Shown piece by piece: positions 1-5,473 of a stretch of DNA of 5,473 nt (position 1 is the first letter of the stretch; the number at the start of each line of letters is the position of its first letter). The DNA is from Bacteriovoracaceae bacterium. GTDB lineage: Bacteria; Bdellovibrionota; Bacteriovoracia; Bacteriovoracales; Bacteriovoracaceae. The translations under genes were made by a program, and so were the position numbers. The notes under the pieces are model-generated. The model was not told the origin of the DNA. It saw only the letters and a list, made by a program, of their open reading frames with translations, and made no database searches. The stretch covers positions 1-5,473 of the forward strand of contig SKIL01000352.1 in NCBI GenBank assembly GCA_007116425.1, in the 5' to 3' direction.

Positions 1-1534
1 GACGATAAGAGTTTAGAGTTTTTTCAGCATTTTCAATTTTCCCAGCATCTAAATAGTAATTAAAAAGTCTTTGATAAATACGATTTGATTCATTTGTTCT
101 TGGATTGGACCTCAAGTAGGCCAAATAAGCAGGCTCAATATATTGTTCAACAACGCTATCACTAACACCTGGAGAGCCCAATGCAGCGAGAAGCCCTTCG
201 AGTGAGTGAGACATGATTTCTCTATCACCTGCACTTTGAGCTCCCTTATAGGCAAGATCATAAAGCCTTACGGCATCATTAAAATTATTTGTTGCAAACT
301 GCGTTTCAGCCGCATGAAAGTTTGCTTTATAACTTTGAGACTCATCAAGCCTAGCAAACAATTGAAAATACTCCACAGCTAAACGACCCCTTCGCTGGCG
401 ATCATCATCATGTCTTTCAGTAGTACCTCGTGCGACTTGTTGCTGTAAGCGAGCTGACATATTTTGTACATGATATTTTAAATCTTCCGCTTGATGGCGT
501 TGTAAATGACCTTGTTCGTAGAAATCGGCCAGTATCTTAGATGATGCCAAATGTCTTTCATAGTTTCCAAATCTTTCATATAGACTTAAAAGTTGAGAGT
601 GAATTTGGATATTGTCCTCTCTCGTTCGATTGTGACCCAAGGCCTCCCTAAATGTTTTTTCTGCTGCAGCAAATTTCCCCTGACTCACAAGATAATTTCC
701 AACACGAATTAAATTCGTGGCCATATCTCCACCACGTTGCTCATAAAACTGAACGGCCTGCTGAACATCACCAACTTCGGTATAAAAATAGGCAAGATCC
801 CTTTCAACACTTTGACTCATGTCCACATATTTTGAATTACGACTTCTTTCGAGAACCTGCTTCATTAAATTAATCGCATCTTGCTGCCGACCGATTCTAA
901 AGTATGACCAAGCTAAGTTAAAAGAGTCTTTTGTCCACCATTGATCATCAACCCGCCTAAGTGCTTGCTCATAGAGAGGTGCTGCTCTTCTAAAGTCCTG
1001 ACGGTTGTAATAAATTTCTGCTAGTCCCAGCTGTGCCTTCGCCTGAACTTCACTGTTTCTAGGTGCTTCACGAACGGCCATATTAAAAAATCTTTCCGCT
1101 TCGTCTTCTCGCTGAAACTCTTTTGAGTTATAGGCCATAATATAATAGACCTCACCTTTTTGATCGAAGTTGGGAAATCTCTGTACGATATGCTGACAAG
1201 TTCTTTGCGCTTGAACAAAGTATTGATGAGACCTCTTGAAAAACTCCTGTCGATTCACTCTCTGTCTCTCTTCAACTGAAAGTCGAAGGTATCTATCGTT
1301 TTCAGCATCCTTAATATGTCGTGCCTTCTCAAGTAAAAGTTCGGCCATCCTTAAAAGTAACTCCGGATTTCGGTTTCCGGTGGTACGATTAAGACGTGTT
1401 ACCTCATGGAGTTCTTGATCAATAATCCTTACAATTTCTTGTCTTCTTTCGATCCGATTGTTTGCATAGGCTTCTACAAACAACAGACTCACAAGAAATA
1501 AAGAGAGACAACATTTTAAAATTAATCTACTCAT
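1..1534 (-). CDS. Exported tetratricopeptide-repeat protein, 3' end cut by the left window edge
   Basis: The ATG at 1532-1534 opens a frame with no stop for 511 codons, running off the left edge, so the C-terminus is missing. An AGGA Shine-Dalgarno at 1540-1543, 5 nt before the ATG, supports this start. Residues 1-24 look like a Sec signal peptide: MSRLILK, a Leu/Val/Phe-rich core, then an EAYA-NN cleavage site, so the product is probably periplasmic. The rest is helical and TPR-like. The clearest repeat units are near residues 128-157, 164-195, 203-232, 243-270, 273-300 and 405-435, with the usual small/aromatic pattern (for example LGLAEIYYNRQDFRRAAPLYEQAL). A striking aromatic block covers residues 129-250 and includes YYIMAYNSKEF and WWTKDSFNLAWSYF. 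A charged segment (ERHDDDRQRR, about 373-382) interrupts the repeats. It lies 11 bp after the previous TPR gene in the same operon. Family knowledge suggests a scaffold for protein-protein contacts. The partner and exact function are not recognisable, and a link to Glt-type gliding or envelope machinery is only inference. Confidence 0.
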   Translation of the reverse strand, partial: MSRLILKCCLSLFLVSLLFVEAYANNRIERRQEIVRIIDQELHEVTRLNRTTGNRNPELLLRMAELLLEKARHIKDAENDRYLRLSVEERQRVNRQEFFKRSHQYFVQAQRTCQHIVQRFPNFDQKGEVYYIMAYNSKEFQREDEAERFFNMAVREAPRNSEVQAKAQLGLAEIYYNRQDFRRAAPLYEQALRRVDDQWWTKDSFNLAWSYFRIGRQQDAINLMKQVLERSRNSKYVDMSQSVERDLAYFYTEVGDVQQAVQFYEQRGGDMATNLIRVGNYLVSQGKFAAAEKTFREALGHNRTREDNIQIHSQLLSLYERFGNYERHLASSKILADFYEQGHLQRHQAEDLKYHVQNMSARLQQQVARGTTERHDDDRQRRGRLAVEYFQLFARLDESQSYKANFHAAETQFATNNFNDAVRLYDLAYKGAQSAGDREIMSHSLEGLLAALGSPGVSDSVVEQYIEPAYLAYLRSNPRTNESNRIYQRLFNYYLDAGKIENAEKTLNSYR

Positions 1535-1539
1535 ATTAA

Positions 1540-1543
1540 TCCT
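1540..1543 (-). promoter_or_regulatory. Shine-Dalgarno of the second TPR gene
   Basis: On the minus strand AGGA lies 5 nt before the ATG at 1534, just beyond the TAG stop of the upstream gene (1546-1548). It sits wholly inside the 11-bp gap. This fixes the start of the downstream gene and suggests coupled translation within one mRNA. Confidence 0.7.
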
Positions 1544-1545
1544 AA

Positions 1546-3006
1546 CTACCGACATTCAGACTGCAATGAAAAGACATAATCCCCGAGCTCATCGGCCCAG
1601 AACTCTCCATTAAACGTCCAAAAATATTGCTTACTACTTCGTCTTACATTCGAAATATCACCACGACTTCTTTCCTCTGTAATTGAGAAGTCGTAAAGTT
1701 CTGCCCTTCGACGTGAAAGTACCTCAAGTTTGATATAGCTCATATCAACAAGCGCTTTTTTAGCTTGTTGAGTATACATATCAAGGTTGGCCCTCACATA
1801 TGCGCCGATGAGGTCTCTTTGTAAAAGAAGAGCATCTCTTAAATTGATTCCAAGTATTTGTCGAAACCTTTCATTCCTAATATTTTGAATTTGCTCAAGC
1901 TCAGACCTTCCCGCCTGAAATGATTCATACAGCTCTACAAAAGCAGGGTCTCTAACAATTGTACGAAGCATTCGATTTAAGACCTGGCCTCCACGCTGAC
2001 GTCCCTCTAAAACTGATTGAGATAAAAGATAGAAGTATTTATAATCGCGGCCATGCTCATTTAGGAATCTTTGAATTTGCTCAGTTTCTCTTTCATAGTC
2101 ATCATAGAAATCATCTGCCACTTTCTGAGCGTCTCCCCACAGGCACATTTCCAAATATGTTAAAGCATTAAGAACTTCAATTTCAGGATTAAAAATAAAA
2201 TCTAAGATTGGGGCCTTATAGGTAACAAGCTTTCCGAGTGTTCGATTGTAATCTCTTTCGTAAAATGAAGACCAAGCCTCTTCAAAGAGAATTTCAGGCC
2301 AGATATAAGATGACTTATTTAGATCTAAGTAGGCCTGTGTTGCCTGAGAATAATTTCCTGCACCAAAATGGGCCCTTGGTATACCCACGATACAATTATC
2401 TCGATTGATATGAAGCTGTCTTTGTCGGTGATATTCATTTGACCTAGATATTTCACGGGTTGAACGTGCAATACACTCTCTATAAGCTTGGATCGCATTT
2501 CCGTAACGGCCTTGAATAGAGGCAATACTTCCCTCTAATAAAAGAGCAAAAGGTTTTACAGGGTGGGTCGAAGGAATCGTTCGATTCAATGCTTGTCTAG
2601 CACGATCATATTGTTGAGCACGAAAATATTTTTTTGCTAAAACATATTGTAAGGTTGGTGCAGCACTACGCTCCAAAAAGCGCTCTGGCATAACTTCAAA
2701 TTGGCGAACACCAACTACAGAAACGACCTTATCGATAAGAAGATCAAGGTTTTGGTCTGTTCTTCCTTCATTACGCGTTAAATACTCCTTAATATAAGGA
2801 ACGGCCGTAAAGTAAAGCTTTTGTTTTACGAGAATTTCAATGATTCCGGGATAATTTTGAGTTGTTCTATTATCAGTTCGTAGTAGTTCCCAAGCTCGAT
2901 CGAGTTGAGCATGCGCTTGTGTACTAACAACTAAAAATCCTCCAACAAATATGAGAGATATTACTCTTGAAAGTCTTTTTTTCCAAATCCGCAATGTCAT
3001 AAACAT
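1546..3006 (-). CDS. Exported tetratricopeptide-repeat protein with a conserved-looking C-terminal motif, 486 aa
   Basis: The start is the ATG at 3004-3006, 5 nt after an AGAGGT Shine-Dalgarno. The next in-frame ATG, two codons later, is less well spaced. Residues 1-33 form a signal peptide: a basic start (RIWKKRLSR), a hydrophobic core, and STQAHA before Gln34, so the mature protein is probably periplasmic. TPR-like helix pairs are visible near residues 115-146, 151-182, 205-232, 236-268 and 276-305, for example YVLAKKYFRAQQYDRARQAL. After about residue 360 the repeats give way to long charged helices, possibly coiled. The last 27 residues hold an aromatic motif, YFWTFNGEFWADELGDY. Four cysteines (178, 205, 288, 485) could form disulfides. 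The gene sits between a beta-barrel gene (14 bp upstream) and another TPR gene (11 bp downstream), which suggests a periplasmic scaffold working with the barrel. It resembles TPR proteins of deltaproteobacterial gliding clusters (GltC/GltE type) in general build only, and I do not assign a symbol. Confidence 0.88.
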   Translation of the reverse strand: MFMTLRIWKKRLSRVISLIFVGGFLVVSTQAHAQLDRAWELLRTDNRTTQNYPGIIEILVKQKLYFTAVPYIKEYLTRNEGRTDQNLDLLIDKVVSVVGVRQFEVMPERFLERSAAPTLQYVLAKKYFRAQQYDRARQALNRTIPSTHPVKPFALLLEGSIASIQGRYGNAIQAYRECIARSTREISRSNEYHRQRQLHINRDNCIVGIPRAHFGAGNYSQATQAYLDLNKSSYIWPEILFEEAWSSFYERDYNRTLGKLVTYKAPILDFIFNPEIEVLNALTYLEMCLWGDAQKVADDFYDDYERETEQIQRFLNEHGRDYKYFYLLSQSVLEGRQRGGQVLNRMLRTIVRDPAFVELYESFQAGRSELEQIQNIRNERFRQILGINLRDALLLQRDLIGAYVRANLDMYTQQAKKALVDMSYIKLEVLSRRRAELYDFSITEERSRGDISNVRRSSKQYFWTFNGEFWADELGDYVFSLQSECR

Positions 3007-3011
3007 AAAAG

Positions 3012-3017
3012 ACCTCT
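3012..3017 (-). promoter_or_regulatory. Shine-Dalgarno of the 486-aa TPR gene
   Basis: AGAGGT on the minus strand sits 5 nt before the ATG at 3006, inside the 14-bp gap after the barrel gene's TAG (3021-3023). It favours the first of two nearby ATG codons (3006 rather than 3000). Confidence 0.7.
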
Positions 3018-3020
3018 TAA

Positions 3021-3731
3021 CTAGAAGTTATACCCAAGCATAAAAACCATGTCGAAATTGTTATACCAAGTATTTTCTGGGTTGGTTTCCTGAGGTGTTT
3101 CCGCCCGATAGTGAAGCGAAGTTAAGTCCACTCTTATACTCCAGCTATGGTTCACAAAAAACTTAACCCCAAGATTCCACATAAGTGCATTATGTGTTTC
3201 CGTCGTAGGGGCCGCTCCACCAAAGTTATCTCGGTATTCTATTTTATTATTTGTCTCTTCAACCTTGGCGTAACCGAACCCAAGGAACCAGTCAAAATAA
3301 AGAATTTTATTAAAGGTGTTAATTTTAGAATAAAAGGGAGACCAGACAACCATGCCTCCCATATAGTCATCAATAATTCTTCGGAAGGGTCTCGCACCAC
3401 CTTGGTCCCGCACTAGTTGTCCAGTAGAGTTTTCTTCACCATCAGTCGTGGCATAAAGAAACTCTACGCCCCAGTCCTCAGTGAAAAAGTATCCAACTCT
3501 TGCCTGCAAGGTTTTGGCATCAACAAAGGCACCTGAGAGAGTTTTACCTCCTCCAACATAAGCGTGTAAACGTCCATCCTTTCGATACTTCCTGTTTTGT
3601 AAAACATAAACTTCTTTATCTGGATCAAGCCAAGAAAAGTTATAGACGTCTCCTCTAGAGGCCTCAACAGGTGTTGGAGAAATAATAAATGAAACAAATC
3701 CTAAAGCGATGATAGAAAGAAAAATCTTCAT
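3021..3731 (-). CDS. Outer-membrane beta-barrel protein, 236 aa
   Basis: The start is the ATG at 3729-3731, preceded 9 nt upstream by AGGA. Residues 1-24 are a signal peptide: MK, a hydrophobic core, and PTPVEA before Ser25. The mature part is rich in Gly, aromatics and alternating polar/apolar residues. Likely strands are near residues 54-62, 69-82, 86-95, 124-133, 142-156, 181-193, 195-207 and 224-236, suggesting a small barrel of about eight strands. The chain ends in MLGYNF. A terminal Phe preceded by alternating hydrophobics is the known recognition signal for the BAM insertion machinery. No cysteine is present, as is common for outer-membrane proteins. The N-terminal stretch after the signal (YNFSWLDPDKEVYVLQNRKY) and the barrel layout match, from memory, the myxobacterial/bdellovibrio-type 'outer membrane beta-barrel domain' family that includes gliding proteins GltA/GltB. 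It is the first gene of a three-gene operon with two exported TPR proteins, so it may anchor them to the outer membrane. The barrel call is firm; the specific role is unknown. Confidence 0.9.
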   Translation of the reverse strand: MKIFLSIIALGFVSFIISPTPVEASRGDVYNFSWLDPDKEVYVLQNRKYRKDGRLHAYVGGGKTLSGAFVDAKTLQARVGYFFTEDWGVEFLYATTDGEENSTGQLVRDQGGARPFRRIIDDYMGGMVVWSPFYSKINTFNKILYFDWFLGFGYAKVEETNNKIEYRDNFGGAAPTTETHNALMWNLGVKFFVNHSWSIRVDLTSLHYRAETPQETNPENTWYNNFDMVFMLGYNF

Positions 3732-3740
3732 GACTGCGCA

Positions 3741-3744
3741 TCCT
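3741..3744 (-). promoter_or_regulatory. Shine-Dalgarno of the beta-barrel gene
   Basis: AGGA on the minus strand lies 9 nt before the ATG at 3731. Another ATG at 3739-3741 overlaps this site but is in a different frame, so 3731 is the preferred start. Confidence 0.6.
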
Positions 3745-3765
3745 GCTCAAATAAATTCCAAGGAA

Positions 3766-3781
3766 AGAGGCCTCATGCCTC
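3766..3781 (-). other. Short GC-rich hairpin in the leader of the beta-barrel operon
   Basis: On the minus strand GAGGC and GCCTC flank the 5-nt loop ATGAG, and one further G-U pair is possible at the base. The 3' arm runs into TTTCCTT, too weak a T-run for a convincing intrinsic terminator. If the promoter just upstream is real, the hairpin lies in the 5' leader, about 35 nt before the start codon. It could be a leader structure, a remnant terminator of the helicase-nuclease gene, or chance. Confidence 0.3.
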
Positions 3782-3794
3782 CAATCTACCTTAA

Positions 3795-3824
3795 TTATTA
3801 CATATTTATTCTAGCACAAATCAA
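3795..3824 (-). promoter_or_regulatory. Candidate sigma70-type promoter for the barrel-TPR-TPR operon
   Basis: Two overlapping readings exist on the minus strand. The first is an extended -10, TGC followed by TAGAAT (3808-3816), matching five of six consensus bases plus the TGn element, but with no good -35. The second is TTGATT (3819-3824) with TAATAA (3795-3800) at an 18-nt spacing. Both lie in the AT-rich part of the only sizeable intergenic gap and 64-77 nt before the barrel start codon. That position fits a promoter separating the operon from the helicase-nuclease gene. Read-through from upstream is also possible, since no strong terminator is seen. Confidence 0.4.
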
Positions 3825-3845
3825 ATTCTTCGCTCCACTCTCTGC

Positions 3846-5473
3846 TTAAAAGTGGCATAAATTTCCAAACATACAATAATCACAATGATTCTTATTAATT
3901 TGATCAGGTTTATTTACTTTGCCCCAGTAAGGTTTAAGAAAACTCACAAGACTACTATAGTCAACTTTTCTCATTTCAACAGACTCAGCATCAACGTAGA
4001 CTAATGCCAAGTCGACAGATGCTGTTTTTTCAACTTTATTGGAATAAAACAAATAATAAGCATAGCAATACAGCTGAAACCAGTAGACATCCTGTGACTT
4101 CCCCTTCTTAACCTTACCCGTTTTAAAATCCCAAACCGCAGCATTTTGGCCTGTCTCCTCTTTAGGAAAAATAATTAAGTCAGGAATACCGCTTATCATA
4201 TGACCAAACAGTGGAAATTTGACAGGAGTCTCACTGACAAGCTCAACACCTGTCAAGTCTTCAGTGTAGTGATTTTGAACTTGTTGTTTAATCCACTCTA
4301 ATATTTTCAAAGATTCATCGAGCTGTAAGGTTCTAGGGAGGCGTAATCCTCGAATGAGAAACTTAGAAATTTCATCATGAATGATACTTCCCCGCTCATT
4401 CGCACTCAATTGTTCGTTCGCTTTAATTTGTAAGGCCTCAATTGATTCCATGTTCAAATCGTTGAGCGCCTTCTCTTCCCTCTCAAATTTTAAAACATCT
4501 TCTTCCGAATCAAAGTTGGCAACCTCACTCAACTTTAATTCAGAAATAAGGTTCATTTCCATCTCGGAGAATTTTAATATATTTTGAAAATAGAACTTAC
4601 GGGGACATAGTGTAACACTTGCTAACCTTGTCACCGAGAGCTCTGGCAAGATCTTCAGTGACTCAGAAAAAGAGTTTGGCCGCAAGCTTATTCCCAATGA
4701 ATCGCGATGAAACAGTGGCGGAATCAATAGAGAGTCTTCCCCCTCACTCAATTCTTCAACAGTATTAACGTCAGCTTTCCTGTCATGAATATCAACCACT
4801 TTTGTTTCAATGAGATAGGCAAAAGGTGAAGATTTTTCGAAGCGACGAAAGCCATTAATCCAACTGTCTTTATGTGATTTTACTCGCTCGCCATTTTCAT
4901 AGATATCAACCCAATTAATACTTTGAATCGCTCTGGTACAAGCAACATAAAATAAACGCTTCAGTTCAGCAAAGTCTTTGAGCTCATCAATTCGCTTTTC
5001 AAGGTTCATTTGAGGTGTTTCATATCGAGTCAATTGAGCGGCTTCCATTTTCCACTTAAAACTCCCGGGTTCTTTTCCCATCGTGCTCCTATTACCAATA
5101 GGGTGACCATTAGAGTGGACACCCCCAAGAAAGATATGGTCGAACTGTAGCCCTTTAGAGGCGTGGGCCGTCATTATATAAACTTTTCCTCGACCATTGA
5201 GCTGGAACTCAACAGAGTAATTCGCCTCAGAGTACTCATCAATATTTTGCCAGCAGGTCTCAAGTTCTCCATGCGAAATTGAAACGATCGAATCGACCAA
5301 AGACTTATTATTAACGTGGTTTGAATTAGAGATTCCTAAATTAAACAAAAGCCGATCAAATGCCGGACCAACACCCCACTCCTTGACCTCAACAGAAAAA
5401 CTATTCATAAACTCTTGTAAGTCGTTAAGTTTAGACTCGTAATCTGAATCTATTTTCAAACCAAAGACTTGTA
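3846..5473 (-). CDS. UvrD/AddA-type helicase fused to an AddB-like iron-sulfur PD-(D/E)XK nuclease, 5' end cut by the right window edge
   Basis: The frame is open to the right edge. The codon at 5457-5459 is TTG with in-frame sense codons (Q-V-F-G) before it, so it is probably an internal Leu and the true start lies outside. Numbering from that Leu as 1, helicase motif V is near 93-111 (TAHASKGLQFDHIFL) and motif VI near 165-178 (ELKRLFYVACTRA, arginine finger Arg176). The nuclease domain covers about 275-537. It has ERGSIIH with His361, GIPD with Asp427, DFKTGK with Asp444 and Lys446, and QLYCY with Gln462 and Tyr466, the RecB-family catalytic series. Cys285 (TLCPRKFYF) plus Cys526, Cys529 and Cys535 give the C...CX2CX5C pattern known to bind a 4Fe-4S cluster in AddB, Dna2 and Cas4. 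All key residues are present, so it should be active. By family it unwinds and degrades DNA ends for recombinational repair, in the cytoplasm. A partner subunit may be encoded beyond the right edge. Confidence 0.92.
   Translation of the reverse strand, partial: QVFGLKIDSDYESKLNDLQEFMNSFSVEVKEWGVGPAFDRLLFNLGISNSNHVNNKSLVDSIVSISHGELETCWQNIDEYSEANYSVEFQLNGRGKVYIMTAHASKGLQFDHIFLGGVHSNGHPIGNRSTMGKEPGSFKWKMEAAQLTRYETPQMNLEKRIDELKDFAELKRLFYVACTRAIQSINWVDIYENGERVKSHKDSWINGFRRFEKSSPFAYLIETKVVDIHDRKADVNTVEELSEGEDSLLIPPLFHRDSLGISLRPNSFSESLKILPELSVTRLASVTLCPRKFYFQNILKFSEMEMNLISELKLSEVANFDSEEDVLKFEREEKALNDLNMESIEALQIKANEQLSANERGSIIHDEISKFLIRGLRLPRTLQLDESLKILEWIKQQVQNHYTEDLTGVELVSETPVKFPLFGHMISGIPDLIIFPKEETGQNAAVWDFKTGKVKKGKSQDVYWFQLYCYAYYLFYSNKVEKTASVDLALVYVDAESVEMRKVDYSSLVSFLKPYWGKVNKPDQINKNHCDYCMFGNLCHF

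Noticed and set aside
652..873. Plus-strand open frame of 73 codons
   Set aside because: It is wholly antisense to the second TPR gene, has His/Gln-rich low-complexity-like composition, no recognisable domain, and no sign of its own promoter or ribosome binding site.
1508..1513. Lipobox in the second TPR protein (two cysteines at residues 8-9)
   Set aside because: These cysteines precede the hydrophobic core instead of following it, and the signal ends in a normal EAYA signal peptidase I site, so a lipoprotein is not supported.
1959..2171. Plus-strand open frame of 70 codons
   Set aside because: It lies antisense within the 486-aa TPR gene, whose frame is clearly coding with a signal peptide and repeats.
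3147..3416. Plus-strand open frame of 89 codons
   Set aside because: It is antisense to the beta-barrel gene, whose reading frame is supported by a signal peptide, strand pattern and terminal Phe. The antisense product has no recognisable features.
4381..4587. Plus-strand open frame rich in Ser, Phe and Leu
   Set aside because: It is antisense to the acidic, Glu/Leu/Lys-rich segment of the nuclease gene. Its composition is the expected mirror of that segment.
5457..5459. TTG as the start codon of the helicase-nuclease gene
   Set aside because: The frame stays open upstream to the window edge, no Shine-Dalgarno is visible, and a start here would remove most of the helicase domain including motifs I-IV.

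Overview
The window is compact, AT-leaning bacterial DNA (roughly 40% GC by eye). All four genes lie on the minus strand, so they read from high to low coordinates. The longest stretch without a gene is 114 bp. Three features fit a Gram-negative, deltaproteobacterium-like organism: an outer-membrane beta-barrel protein ending in Phe, two exported TPR proteins, and a Myxococcus/Bdellovibrio-like envelope gene set. A low-GC Bdellovibrionota member (Bacteriovorax/Halobacteriovorax type) is my best guess. That is inference from gene style, not a database match.

Right part (3846-5473): the C-terminal half of a large DNA-repair enzyme whose start lies beyond the right edge. It carries the last SF1 (UvrD/AddA-type) helicase motifs, V and VI. 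These are followed by a RecB/AddB-type PD-(D/E)XK nuclease with a complete four-cysteine iron-sulfur signature. It probably acts in double-strand-break end resection.

Middle (3732-3845): the only real intergenic gap. On the minus strand it holds a plausible extended -10 promoter, a short GC-rich hairpin and a ribosome binding site. A new transcription unit probably starts here.

Left part (1-3731): a tight three-gene operon. It encodes an outer-membrane beta-barrel protein (236 aa), an exported TPR protein (486 aa) and a second exported TPR protein (at least 511 aa, cut by the left edge). The gaps are 14 and 11 bp, each with its own Shine-Dalgarno sequence. One barrel plus two periplasmic TPR scaffolds suggests an envelope-spanning assembly. 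The composition resembles the Glt/Agl gliding-motility sets of Myxococcus and their Bdellovibrio relatives, but orthology cannot be shown from this window. No RNA genes, mobile elements, CRISPR arrays or tandem repeats were seen.
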